Below are positions 1 to 8,975 of a stretch of DNA of 64,000 nt, piece after piece. The notes beneath the pieces are model-generated. The model was not told where the DNA came from. It saw only the letters and a list, made by a program, of their open reading frames with translations, and did no database searches. Source of the DNA: [Pantoea] beijingensis (lineage in GTDB: Bacteria; Pseudomonadota; Gammaproteobacteria; Enterobacterales; Enterobacteriaceae); NCBI RefSeq assembly GCF_022647505.1, contig NZ_CP071409.1, positions 3,348,001 through 3,412,000 of the forward strand, in the 5' to 3' direction. Numbering within the stretch: position 1 is the first letter of the stretch; every line of letters begins with the position of its first letter. The translations under genes and the position numbers were made by a program.

Positions 1-635
1 AAAACGCGAAAAATTTACAAAAATGATGGTTTTCTGTCCATTTGCAGGGAACACATCCTGTGCTGTACTTTCGACTCGGTCACTTTTTAGCATATAAAAA
101 TGTCAATAAAATGAATGATTGCCAAAAACAGACCATTCTTCAGCACTGCCTGAAACGTTTGCATAGCGACAGTAAAAAGCAAAACGGCGACCTGCGATGG
201 CAACGTAATTTACGGGCCCTTACTGCCTTGCTCATCACTTCAAAGTGTCCAACCTTACGGATCTCTCGCCAGGGGCGTCAGTCAGTGAAAATGTACGGCA
301 TAAACCCGTTTTTGCTTCTTTCATTCTTGATCCTTCTCACACTTATGTAACGGACTATTTACCGTTTATCGCTCGTGCCCTCCCCCCAAAAAACAAACCT
401 AAGAAACTGATTAATAAAAATTAAAAGCAACATCCTGATGAAGGGCGCCTTCTTTTTTTGCCTCGTACAGCGAGATAAATTTTTCGGGTACGAATGCCAT
501 AGAACGCTATCTTAAAAAAGGGTTTACCGCCCTATCGACCATCATACGCATCCAGATCGGCCGCAAGCGGTGCACCTTCACGCCTCGCAAACCTGCGCAG
601 GTTCAACGTCATCCACTATGATAAGGAATAACGCC
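1..635. other. Left edge, no supported gene
   Basis: I see no gene I can support here. A plus-strand open frame from about 42 to 350 begins with TTG, lacks a ribosome binding site and its product resembles nothing I know. The stretch may hold decayed coding DNA, because the plus-strand frame around 495-570 reads as protein-like sequence, but no family can be named. A short terminator-like hairpin sits inside it at 440-459. Confidence 0.5.
440..459 (+). terminator. Short Rho-independent terminator
   Basis: GAAGG-GCG-CCTTC forms a 5-bp stem with a 3-nt loop and is followed directly by seven T residues on the plus strand. It would end transcription entering from the left, ahead of the aldolase gene. 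The stem is short, so strength is uncertain. Confidence 0.5.
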
Positions 636-1484
636 ATGCCAGGACCTCATAAAGTACGACTCAACCGCCTGTTCAACCTGGGTAAATGTCTGGATGTTGC
701 CATCGATCACGGCATCGCCAATGAACCCGATTTTCTGATAGGGCTGGAAGACATTAGCAAAGTAATGGGAAGTTTGATCGACGCGTGTCCTGATGCTATC
801 CAGGTCAATGTTGGCCAGGCTGATCTCCTGCAACAGGTTGCCCGACAGCCCAAGCCCGCCCTGGTCATGCGCACTGACGTCGGTAATGCTTATAACACTA
901 CGCGACACCGTGAAATGTGGGCAGTGTTGCACAACCCCGAAGAGCCGATCCTGGCCGCGTTGCAGCTGGATGCCGCCGCGGTGGTCGTCAACCTGTATAT
1001 GATCCCCGATGAACCCGGTATTTTCCGTCAGTGCGTAGAAAATATTAGCCGGTTGCGTCACGCCTGTGACAAATATGCGATGCCGTTGATGATTGAGCCA
1101 TTGGTCATGGCACCTGCCGGGCAAGGAGCAGCTTACGGTTCACTCGGCGATGTAGAGAAGATTGTCCCTCTGGTGCGGCTGGCACGCGAACTTGGTGCCG
1201 ATATTATTAAAGCCGATCCCACTGAAAACGTATCCGATTTTCATCGGGTCGTTGAAGCTGCCCGCTGTCCTACGCTGGTTCGCGGCGGCGGTAAAGGCGA
1301 TATCGCTGGCGTGCTGGAAAAAAGTGCGGCGCTAATGGCACAGGGCGCTTCAGGTATGGTGTATGGCCGTAATGTGTATCAGCACGACAACCCATCCCGT
1401 ATGGTAAAAGCACTTATGGCCATCATTCACCAGGGTGCCAGCGGTGGGGAAGCACTGGCAATTTATACCGCAACGGGGCGGTGA
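636..1484 (+). CDS. DhnA/LsrF-type class I aldolase
   Basis: A 282-residue protein of the DeoC/LacD/DhnA class I aldolase family, which uses a Schiff-base lysine in a TIM barrel to make or break C-C bonds of sugar or keto phosphates. The likely Schiff-base lysine is K192 in GADIIKADPTE, in the position seen in LsrF. An early AIDHG (residues 22-26) and a late GGGKGD (217-222), probably phosphate binding, also fit the family. The start at 636 is preceded by AAGGAA; a longer upstream frame exists but has no ribosome binding site. It stands alone, with no kinase, transporter or regulator beside it, so the substrate cannot be inferred. Soluble and cytoplasmic. Confidence 0.8.
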   Translation: MPGPHKVRLNRLFNLGKCLDVAIDHGIANEPDFLIGLEDISKVMGSLIDACPDAIQVNVGQADLLQQVARQPKPALVMRTDVGNAYNTTRHREMWAVLHNPEEPILAALQLDAAAVVVNLYMIPDEPGIFRQCVENISRLRHACDKYAMPLMIEPLVMAPAGQGAAYGSLGDVEKIVPLVRLARELGADIIKADPTENVSDFHRVVEAARCPTLVRGGGKGDIAGVLEKSAALMAQGASGMVYGRNVYQHDNPSRMVKALMAIIHQGASGGEALAIYTATGR

Positions 1485-1847
1485 ATCCTCATACCCTATC
1501 CTCTCGCTGACACCAGACTGCGCCTGCGGCGGCGGTTAATCCTAAACGTCGAAAGTAACCAGCATCGAGCTATTCACACTGACGCAGTCAACAAACCTGT
1601 AGCTCTAAGTATGACGGGCATAACACACAATTCTGATACGACAAGTTGCCTGTCCTTCACTGCCGCGTTAGATTGTTGGGCTTTATTGTTGCCGGTAGCG
1701 AGAACTTCAGCGACGAAAAATGCATCAACCTGTGACGCTGGCAATACTGCCCGGACAAGATCGAGAACACTGATAATAATCAGCGATCTGCCATTGTAGT
1801 CGTTGATGTGCACGGGACAGTCGATGTGAGCAAAAGAGGAGTGAACG
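1485..1847. other. Intergenic gap before opgB
   Basis: No gene can be supported. A minus-strand frame (about 1574-1870) has protein-like composition but no ribosome binding site, overlaps the opgB start and resembles no family I know. The opgB promoter and its ribosome binding site (AGAGGAG, about 7 nt before the GTG) lie at the right end. Confidence 0.4.
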
Positions 1848-4148
1848 GTGTCTGAACTACTTTCAGTCATTCTATTTTTAGCATCAATTTCAATTTATTC
1901 AGCAAAAGCCGGGCGGAACAAAATTTGGTTTATGACCCTTCTGGCGATCCTGGGTCTGTTTATTATTCTTAATGCGACTTTATTGGCCAGCAACTATTTT
2001 ACTGGCGACGGCATTAATGATGCGGTGATTTATACCCTGACCAATAGCATGCAAGGCGCAGGGCTAAGTAAATACGTGCTGCCAGCCATTGGGTTAATCC
2101 TGGCGCTTTTTTTAATTTTCTGTCTGCTGTCATGGGTTCTGTCACGCCATAAAGATAAACCACATCACTTTGGCTGGAGCCTGTTTGCTCTTGTGCTGGC
2201 ACTGGCATCGATTAAAACAACCCCAGCTTTTCAACAGGTTACCGATTTAGTTCGTACCCAAACGCGACACGGCGCATCGGATTTTCATGAGCACTATAAA
2301 GTGCCGAACAAAACCATGAGCGGTGATAAACCCAACCTGGTCTACATCTATGGTGAAAGCCTGGAACGCACCTATTTCGATGAAAAAGCGTTCCCGGGAT
2401 TAACTGCAGAACTTAACGCGCAGAAAGCGCAGGCAATTGACTTCAACCAAACCGAACAGCTGCCGGGCACGGAGTACACCATTGCCGGAATAGTCGCTTC
2501 CCAGTGTGGCATCCCTTTGTTCGCTCCATTTGAAGGCAATGCCTCTTCCTCACTTTCCAGCTTTTATCCACGGAACATCTGTCTTGGCGATATTCTTAAG
2601 GCTTCCGGTTATGAGAACTACTTCTTGCAGGGTGCCGATCTGCGGTTTGCAGGTAAAGACCTGTTTCTTAAATCGCACGGCTTCGATAGCCAAAATATGT
2701 ATGGTCTTAATGAGCTAAAAAATAGCGTTGACGATCCTAATTATCGCAATAATTGGGGTTACTATGACGACACGGTGCTGGAAGAGGTTTACCGCAAGTT
2801 TATCGATCTGTCTCAACAGAATAAACGCTTCGCACTCTTCACTCTGACAGTCGATACCCATCACCCGGATGGCTTTGTTTCCCGCAGCTGTCAGCGCAAA
2901 AGTTACAGCGTAGATGGCAAACCTAATCAGTCATTTAGCGCTGTCGCCTGTAGCCAGGAACATATTGCGCATCTGATCGAACGCATCAAGGCCTCACCCT
3001 ATTTTAAAAATACCGTAATTGTGGTTTCCAACGATCATCTGGCCATGAATAATACAGCCTATAAATACCTGACTAAAGAGGACAGGAAAAACCTGTTCTT
3101 TGTTATCCGTGGTGATAAACCGCAGACGGAACTGAGCTCGGTGAAGCGCAGTTCTCTGGATAATGGTGCCACGGTACTGGATATCCTTGGCGGCGATAAT
3201 TATATCGGGCTCGGGCGCAGTAGCGTCTCCAGCAGTTCACTTTCCTCTACCTTTCTCGATATGAAGAAAAAAATTAACGAGTGGAAACCGAATATTATCC
3301 AGTTATGGAACTTCCCCAAAGCCATTAGCAGCTACACCATCGACAAAGAAAATGGCAGTTTCAGCTTCTCGGGCTCCCACTTCAGGCTACCGCTGCTGCT
3401 GCGGGTCAGTAAAAATCAGGTCGAGCCGATGCTTGAAGGCGAGTATTCCGCACCGCTGCGCTATCAGCTGGCAGATTATGCCGCAAGTGATAAATTCGTC
3501 TGGGTGGATAAATGTTACAAGATGGCCCGATTGTGGCACCCCGAGCTGGCACTCTCCAGTGAGCTTTGCCTGTCGCATGGCCAACTCGGTGGCAAACCGG
3601 AAGTCACGTTAATCCCAGGCAACCGTTATCAAGGTAAAGTCGCCTTTACTGATACCGCCGTTAGCGACGAGCAGTTCAAACATAATGTTGAACAACTCAG
3701 GATCCTTGATAACGATATCCGTTACCCGGCGGATAGCTTTATCTTTAATATTGTCGGTGCTCCGCAGACGGTAAAAAGATTCGAGGGTATTTCACGCGCC
3801 GAGGAGTGGGGACGTTGGTCAAACGCAAATCTCGCGCCGGAAGTGAAAATTGAGTATATCGATCCGCTGCCTCAAAATATTGATGTGGTGATTACCGCGC
3901 GCGCCATCGGGCCTAATGTGCATCGGCCAATACCCGTCAGCCTTGGCAATGAGAAGCAGATGCTGACATTAGGTGAAACCGACAGCACCACGACGCTACA
4001 TTTTCGCAACCCACAGAAATCCAATACGTTAGTGATTGCACCACCCGAGCCGCTCGCCTCTAATGAAGGGAATATTATTGGGCAGGACCCACGCAAATTG
4101 GGTATCGGTATGGTCAATATCAAAATCGAGACGACAACACAGCCTTAA
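1848..4148 (+). CDS. opgB: Phosphoglycerol transferase I (OpgB/MdoB)
   Basis: A 766-residue inner-membrane enzyme that transfers sn-1-phosphoglycerol from phosphatidylglycerol to periplasmic osmoregulated glucans. The sequence follows E. coli OpgB closely from start to end. Membrane segments lie in the first ~130 residues, followed by a large periplasmic alkaline-phosphatase-fold sulfatase-like domain. That domain carries [14 protein letters not shown] with the nucleophile region, and later TVDTHHPDG and [10 protein letters not shown] metal-site motifs. Translation starts at GTG, with AGAGGAG upstream, which is the start matching the E. coli N-terminus (MSELLS). Periplasmic glucans are needed for virulence in several plant-pathogenic enterobacteria (known from Dickeya), so this housekeeping gene fits the window's lifestyle. 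Confidence 0.96.
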   Translation: MSELLSVILFLASISIYSAKAGRNKIWFMTLLAILGLFIILNATLLASNYFTGDGINDAVIYTLTNSMQGAGLSKYVLPAIGLILALFLIFCLLSWVLSRHKDKPHHFGWSLFALVLALASIKTTPAFQQVTDLVRTQTRHGASDFHEHYKVPNKTMSGDKPNLVYIYGESLERTYFDEKAFPGLTAELNAQKAQAIDFNQTEQLPGTEYTIAGIVASQCGIPLFAPFEGNASSSLSSFYPRNICLGDILKASGYENYFLQGADLRFAGKDLFLKSHGFDSQNMYGLNELKNSVDDPNYRNNWGYYDDTVLEEVYRKFIDLSQQNKRFALFTLTVDTHHPDGFVSRSCQRKSYSVDGKPNQSFSAVACSQEHIAHLIERIKASPYFKNTVIVVSNDHLAMNNTAYKYLTKEDRKNLFFVIRGDKPQTELSSVKRSSLDNGATVLDILGGDNYIGLGRSSVSSSSLSSTFLDMKKKINEWKPNIIQLWNFPKAISSYTIDKENGSFSFSGSHFRLPLLLRVSKNQVEPMLEGEYSAPLRYQLADYAASDKFVWVDKCYKMARLWHPELALSSELCLSHGQLGGKPEVTLIPGNRYQGKVAFTDTAVSDEQFKHNVEQLRILDNDIRYPADSFIFNIVGAPQTVKRFEGISRAEEWGRWSNANLAPEVKIEYIDPLPQNIDVVITARAIGPNVHRPIPVSLGNEKQMLTLGETDSTTTLHFRNPQKSNTLVIAPPEPLASNEGNIIGQDPRKLGIGMVNIKIETTTQP

Positions 4149-4163
4149 TAGCCAAGGTCTAAT

Positions 4164-4226
4164 GCCGGTGGACCACCGGCTTATACCGTCCTGGTACTGG
4201 TGCTTATCTGCCTTAGTACCAGGACG
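4164..4226. terminator. Paired hairpins between convergent genes
   Basis: Two inverted repeats lie between opgB and the last fimbrial gene. GCCGGTG/CACCGGC (4164-4170 with 4174-4180) has a 3-nt loop. A perfect 12-bp arm pair starting CGTCCTGG spans 4187-4198 and 4215-4226 with a 16-nt loop. Neither is followed by a clear T-tract, so a role as a transcription barrier or mRNA 3' stabiliser is inferred from position only. Confidence 0.5.
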
Positions 4227-4230
4227 TGGG

Positions 4231-5376
4231 TTAATAATAATTAATAATAAATTTCATCATGCCATCTGCACTTCCGGGAGTCACATTACTCTCAGTTTGG
4301 ATATAACGCGACACTAAGGGCAGCGTCACATCCCCCTGTGAGCCAATCGCCTGCACATATTTTTTACTTTGCCCTAAATTGACCGGTGTCGCGGATGACG
4401 GCGTGCCATACGCCAACTGAATCCCCACTCCGGAAGCCGAGCCCGGACGCTCATTGAGCGCGATAATTCCCTGAATACTGTCCAGAACCTTTGTGACCGG
4501 CGAGAATTGCAGCTCCAGCGAATTCTGCGTTGGCCTGCCGGGCCCATTGGTCCCGGCGGCATCAAGATACCAGTTACCATAGCCATTGTAGCCATGGAAA
4601 GCCGGGCAATCGGTAAGTTTGATCGAAGTATCAACCCAGGGCGTCGTTGATCCCTTCCCATTAAATTCCTGCACCTGATATTTTCCTAAATTGACGTTCA
4701 CATCGGGGGTTTTACAGGTGTTAGAGACAATATTCACACTGCCAGTCATGCAGGTGTTTGATATCATATTCTGCGCGGTGTTCACGTCATTGGTATAGTT
4801 GACCTGAACGCAAGGGAGGCTGCTTCCAAGTACGGTTCCCGGGCTTACCGGGCCAGTTTTGATCAAAACCACATCCCAGCGTCTGTAGTTCCCCATCACC
4901 GTACATTTACCGGTAGCGCACCCAGATCCGGGCGCCGTATTGTACTCCGAAGTCGCAAGCTTACTGATCGGCACAGCACTCGCGCCCTGAACGCCCTGAT
5001 GAATCCACACGCCAATACCCGGTACGTTTGTCTGATAAACTTTTCCGTTGGCGGCCCCTGACGGTGACCAGGAGGCGAGCGGCATGGGTAATTTTGATAA
5101 GGAATAGTTAACCATGACAGGCCGTGGATCGGTACAGGTCACCGTATTCCATGATTTCCCACCCTGGGTAAGATTCATGTTGTAAGTGAGCCACATTAAC
5201 TGTGTGCCCAATGGGGCATCTGCACCTACGGTAATATTCGCCGCTTGCAAAGGCATGGGGGTGATATTTGAGATCACATTCACTGTGCAGGAAGCATAGC
5301 CAGTATTGATAAACAAACCCGAAGTCATCAGCACGATTAAAATAAGTATTCTATTCAACAGGAAACCCCATCTCAT
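4231..5376 (-). CDS. Fimbrial tip adhesin, paralogue A
   Basis: A 381-residue secreted protein with a signal peptide (cleavage near residue 28, TGYA/SC). It has a two-domain plan: an N-terminal putative receptor-binding part (about 30-220) and a C-terminal pilin domain (about 221-381) ending in the alternating hydrophobic MKFIINYY typical of chaperone-bound donor strands. It is a close paralogue of the protein at 5770-6897; the stretch around GSSLPCVQVNYTNDVNT is identical. It is the last gene of the leftward fimbrial locus, separated from paralogue B by about 390 bases, so it probably has its own promoter. The ribosome binding site is weak. The ligand is unknown. Confidence 0.8.
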   Translation of the reverse strand: MRWGFLLNRILILIVLMTSGLFINTGYASCTVNVISNITPMPLQAANITVGADAPLGTQLMWLTYNMNLTQGGKSWNTVTCTDPRPVMVNYSLSKLPMPLASWSPSGAANGKVYQTNVPGIGVWIHQGVQGASAVPISKLATSEYNTAPGSGCATGKCTVMGNYRRWDVVLIKTGPVSPGTVLGSSLPCVQVNYTNDVNTAQNMISNTCMTGSVNIVSNTCKTPDVNVNLGKYQVQEFNGKGSTTPWVDTSIKLTDCPAFHGYNGYGNWYLDAAGTNGPGRPTQNSLELQFSPVTKVLDSIQGIIALNERPGSASGVGIQLAYGTPSSATPVNLGQSKKYVQAIGSQGDVTLPLVSRYIQTESNVTPGSADGMMKFIINYY

Positions 5377-5769
5377 TGCTCATATGCCCGTAACTGTGTT
5401 ATCGCGATGAATAACCGGGAGCGTTAAACCCGCAATCATAATCCAGATTCAGCTATCGCGGATAGAGCCCAGTTACCCGGATTACATGCCGACGATAATT
5501 GTAGACCATCCCAAATCAGCCTTTCCCGCAGATTTCTTTACATGGAAATACGGGTAACGTTGCAAAAGTTTGGTAAAAATGGTCGTACTGTCTATGTCGA
5601 GAATACAGGCCCTATTGACCATAAATGGCACGGCGTCAGGGTGTTACAGGGAAGATACGTTTTACGTGCGGCAATTATCAGAGATTTTTATCGCAGGGGA
5701 GACGGAAATGATGGGCAAGAGGATACGTGATTTTCCCTCCCGATACCGCTGTCGGGAGGGAGCGATGAC
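5377..5769. other. Gap between adhesin paralogues, with hairpin
   Basis: No gene is supported. A strong hairpin, CCCTCCCGA/TCGGGAGGG (5735-5743 with 5752-5760, 8-nt loop), sits about 10 bases past the paralogue B stop and may end or attenuate its transcript, although no T-tract follows. The rest would hold the promoter of paralogue A. A plus-strand frame at 5542-5730 looks accidental. Confidence 0.45.
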
Positions 5770-6897
5770 TCAATAATAGTTGATAATAAATTTCATCATA
5801 CCGTTTGCTTTACCCGGTTTGAGCTTATCTTCGGTCTGAATATAGCGTGAAACCAACGGGATCGTGACATTGCTCTGTGAACCGATTGGTTGCGGGTATT
5901 CCTTCTTCTGACCTAAATTAAAGGGGACGGCTGATGCACTCGTCCCACTGGCTATCTGAATACCTATTCCTGAGGCAGAATTAGACTCTTCGCTTAATCC
6001 GATAATTCCCTGGGCGCTATCCAGCACGGTAGTCACCGGGGAAAACTCCAGCTCCAGCGAGTTTTGCGTGGGGCTCCCTGCATTATTGGTTCCGGAGCCA
6101 TCAACATACCAGCTACCGGCACTATTATAACCATGGAAAGTCGGGCAATTTGTCAGATTGATTGAAGTATCTACCCACTCGGTGGCACTTCCTTTACCTT
6201 TAAAATCCTGAACCTGATGCGTGCCTAAAATGACATTTACGTCAGGTGTTTTACAGGTGCTTGAAACAATATTTATCGCTCCCGTAATACAGGTATTCGA
6301 TAACATATTAGCGGGAGTATTTACGTCATTGGTATAGTTAACCTGAACGCAGGGCAGGCTGCTCCCCAGCAGTGTTCCTGGTTTTACTGGCCCCGTTTTT
6401 ATCAGCACAACATCCCAGCGTTTATAGTTACCAATAACCAAGCAGGTTCCTGACTCACACCCTGTACCGGCGGGAGCATTATTTTCATTAGAGGCCAGTT
6501 TACTCACCGGTATAGCCTGAGCGCCTACAACACCCTGATGAAATAACACTCCAATCCCGGGTACATTCGTTTGGTATACCTTACCTGCGGAATAATCGTT
6601 CGGTGACCAGGGCGATAACGGCATCGGCGTTTTTGAAAAGGTATAATTGGCCTTCACAGGCTTTTTATCAGTACAGGTCACCGTATACCAGGACGCCGCA
6701 CCTGTAGCAAAATCTAGGTTATAGGTTTGCCATAATAACCGGCTACCTACAGGAATTTCATCACCTACCGTGATATTCGTCGCCTGTAACGGCATCGGTG
6801 TCATAATGGCCTGCGTATTCACCGTACAGGAGGCATAGCTGCTGTTTATAAATAAACTGGAAGCAAGCGTTGCCATCGTAATAAATATTTTCTTCAT
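5770..6897 (-). CDS. Fimbrial tip adhesin, paralogue B
   Basis: A 375-residue secreted adhesin with a signal peptide (MKKIFIT...SSYA/SC, cleavage near residue 22), an N-terminal binding domain and a C-terminal pilin domain beginning near CKTPDVNV and ending in MKFIINYY. It is very similar to paralogue A along the whole length, differing mostly in surface-loop-like stretches, and only moderately like the adhesin at 7810-8949. This suggests a fairly recent tandem duplication. It lies downstream of the LuxR-type gene and 234 bases separate them, so it may be transcribed separately from the usher operon. Role inferred: an alternative tip for the same usher. Confidence 0.8.
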   Translation of the reverse strand: MKKIFITMATLASSLFINSSYASCTVNTQAIMTPMPLQATNITVGDEIPVGSRLLWQTYNLDFATGAASWYTVTCTDKKPVKANYTFSKTPMPLSPWSPNDYSAGKVYQTNVPGIGVLFHQGVVGAQAIPVSKLASNENNAPAGTGCESGTCLVIGNYKRWDVVLIKTGPVKPGTLLGSSLPCVQVNYTNDVNTPANMLSNTCITGAINIVSSTCKTPDVNVILGTHQVQDFKGKGSATEWVDTSINLTNCPTFHGYNSAGSWYVDGSGTNNAGSPTQNSLELEFSPVTTVLDSAQGIIGLSEESNSASGIGIQIASGTSASAVPFNLGQKKEYPQPIGSQSNVTIPLVSRYIQTEDKLKPGKANGMMKFIINYY

Positions 6898-7131
6898 ACA
6901 ATATTATCTCGTTTCACTGGCATGATGGATATCAACATTATTTCTAAGCAGATTTTCCCAGGGCCACCGGTGAGGTAAACCTTTACGGGTAATCCAGGTA
7001 TATTAATTGCACCCGCGCATGTCAGATATTTTTTCAAAGGGTTATAATTTTCTTATGATAAATACTCTGCCAACTGCCGTTGTTGATTTCCATCATACAA
7101 TCAGTAATGATTAATCAGTAACGAAAATTTT

Positions 7132-7704
7132 TTATTTTATCAGGTGTCGGTAAAAATTATTAAAATTTTGAAAGCCATATTTTTGCATGATGTTTCGTCT
7201 GTGTGTATAAACAGACTTTTCGCTGAGGTTATAAATTTCGGCTATTTTCCGGATAGGCAATCCCAGCATAAAAAAGTTAAACACCTCACGTTCTCTTCTG
7301 GTCAGCCGGATATCACTCTCATTCACCACACTTGTGCTTTGGAGATTACACCTAATCTGATAATTTATTTTTTCAAACTCACACTTAACCGCTAACAGAT
7401 CCGAAGACATATCAATATAATAACTGTTTTTTCCTGTGCTTTCTTTACCTGAACAGGTTGAAAACGTTAGTATAACAGGCGTTATGCATTGATAAATATT
7501 AGTATAAACATCTTGCCACAGGCTAATGGTTTTTGATGGAAGCCTATCATCAATTAATAATATCAGTTTTTCGCCTTGTACTTCCTTATCGATTAACTCC
7601 TCACTGACATGGCACTTCATTGGGGGCAAGCCTAAATATTTATCACTCATCGCTCGATAAAGAAACAAATCCTCCGAAAGAAGAATACAACTATATGTTG
7701 ACAT
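7132..7704 (-). CDS. LuxR-type HTH regulator in fimbrial locus
   Basis: A 190-residue protein with an N-terminal receiver-like or divergent domain (about 1-125) and a C-terminal LuxR/FixJ helix-turn-helix (about 132-188; LTRREREVF, then KIAEIYNLSEKSVYTHRRNIM). No clear phospho-acceptor aspartate can be assigned, although LLIDDRLPS occupies a receiver-like position. It lies between two adhesin genes on the same strand, so it probably controls expression of this fimbria or selection among adhesins. The gene is visibly A+T-richer than its neighbours. GAGGAAAA precedes the ATG. Confidence 0.75.
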   Translation of the reverse strand: MSTYSCILLSEDLFLYRAMSDKYLGLPPMKCHVSEELIDKEVQGEKLILLIDDRLPSKTISLWQDVYTNIYQCITPVILTFSTCSGKESTGKNSYYIDMSSDLLAVKCEFEKINYQIRCNLQSTSVVNESDIRLTRREREVFNFFMLGLPIRKIAEIYNLSEKSVYTHRRNIMQKYGFQNFNNFYRHLIK

Positions 7705-7720
7705 ATATTTTCCTCAGGAA

Positions 7721-7745
7721 GCACCCGTAATAATATACCGGGTGC
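7721..7745 (-). terminator. Hairpin ahead of luxR-type gene
   Basis: GCACCCG/CGGGTGC (7721-7727 with 7739-7745, 11-nt loop) lies between the adhesin at 7810-8949 and the regulator. It sits just upstream of the regulator's ribosome binding site on the minus strand. It could be a partial terminator or attenuator between the usher operon and the downstream genes; there is no long T-tract. Confidence 0.4.
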
Positions 7746-7809
7746 TTTTACTGAAACTAAAATTATTCAGAAATAGCCGATCAAAACTCCTGAATGCCGA
7801 ATTAAAAGG

Positions 7810-8949
7810 TTACCGATAAGAAATGGTAAAGGTTAACTTCCCGTCTGCCTTGCCAGGCTTAATGGCTCTTTCCGTTCGAATATAACGTGCAACTAACGGA
7901 AGTTTGGCATTATTCCCCTCAGCAGAGGGCGAATCGTAAGGTTTTTCCTGAGAAAAATTAAAATTCACAGGGGTGCCATTTAACTCACCAGTTGCAATTT
8001 GTATCCCGATACCGCTGGCCGCACTGCCGCCTGCTGAATCAATGGCCATAATTCCCTGGGCCGCATCAATAATACCGTTGTTCGGCTTCAGGGAAAGGCC
8101 AAGCATATTCGGGGTCGCTTTGCCCTGATTGAGCGTACCTGAACCCCTTATCCAGTTAACAGCAGCTTTCGGGTAGTAGCCATGGAAGACGGGACAATCC
8201 TTAAGCAAGAGCGATGAATCCACCCACGGCGTCGCCGACCCTACGTTCGGAATCTGGCTGGCATCATATTTACCCAGATTCACCATCAAATCCGGCGTCA
8301 CACAGGTGCTGGACTTAATAAACAGATTACCGGTAAAACGTACGGTTTTTAGCGTCAACGGCAGGCCTGTGTAACCGGCCTTAGCCGGGATAGTTTCCCG
8401 AAGTGTTGGCAACTTCGCACCGTCAATCACACCAGGCGTTACAGGACCGGTCTTAATAATCATAAGATCATATCCCGTAGGGACCACGGCAAAGTCCCTT
8501 TCTGGCCATGCATTTGTATAGGATAGATGTTTTGGAAAAACCCCATCACCATCATACGTTCCCAGGTATACCGACAGGCCAGGTACGCCGGTTTCATAAA
8601 CAGTGCCCGTTCTGGCACCCGACCAGGCAGTGCTGGGCATTGGTTTCGTTAAATAATCTATATTGCTGGTAAAATTAAAAGATCCGTTACAGGCCACACC
8701 ATTTGTTATTTGCCCACCACTGGCCTGGGTCGAAGTAAACACGATACTTCCAACGGGAACATCCGGCCCCACAGAAATCGTTATTCCCCCCAGATTAATC
8801 ATATTTTCTTCTGGGGTGCGACCTATCTCCCCGCCTTCATGCAATGCCTGGGCAGTGTAGTGACAATCTATCGCATACGCAGAACCACTCATCCAAACGG
8901 GGGCAATAAACAATATATTTTTTAATATTTTTGCGAGATTCAGTTTCAT
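7810..8949 (-). CDS. Fimbrial tip adhesin, paralogue C
   Basis: A 379-residue secreted protein with a signal peptide (cleavage near GSAYA/IDC, residue 27). It has a variable N-terminal domain and a C-terminal pilin domain starting about CVTPDLMVNLG and ending KLTFTISYR. It shares the layout and scattered motifs (PWVDSSLLLKDCPVFHGY, IKTGPVTPG) with paralogues A and B but is clearly more distant. It follows the usher by only 26 bases with GAGGTT before its ATG, so it is the adhesin built into the primary operon. Confidence 0.82.
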   Translation of the reverse strand: MKLNLAKILKNILFIAPVWMSGSAYAIDCHYTAQALHEGGEIGRTPEENMINLGGITISVGPDVPVGSIVFTSTQASGGQITNGVACNGSFNFTSNIDYLTKPMPSTAWSGARTGTVYETGVPGLSVYLGTYDGDGVFPKHLSYTNAWPERDFAVVPTGYDLMIIKTGPVTPGVIDGAKLPTLRETIPAKAGYTGLPLTLKTVRFTGNLFIKSSTCVTPDLMVNLGKYDASQIPNVGSATPWVDSSLLLKDCPVFHGYYPKAAVNWIRGSGTLNQGKATPNMLGLSLKPNNGIIDAAQGIMAIDSAGGSAASGIGIQIATGELNGTPVNFNFSQEKPYDSPSAEGNNAKLPLVARYIRTERAIKPGKADGKLTFTISYR

Positions 8950-8975
8950 ATTAACCTCAAAAGTATTCCGTTCCG

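Noticed and set aside
42..350. Plus-strand open frame of 102 codons
   Set aside because: TTG start, no ribosome binding site, no recognisable family; not supported as a gene.
1574..1870. Minus-strand open frame overlapping the opgB start
   Set aside because: No ribosome binding site, overlaps a well-supported gene start, no family resemblance.
5542..5776. Two overlapping short plus-strand frames between adhesins
   Set aside because: No family resemblance, no usable start signal, and the two frames contradict each other.
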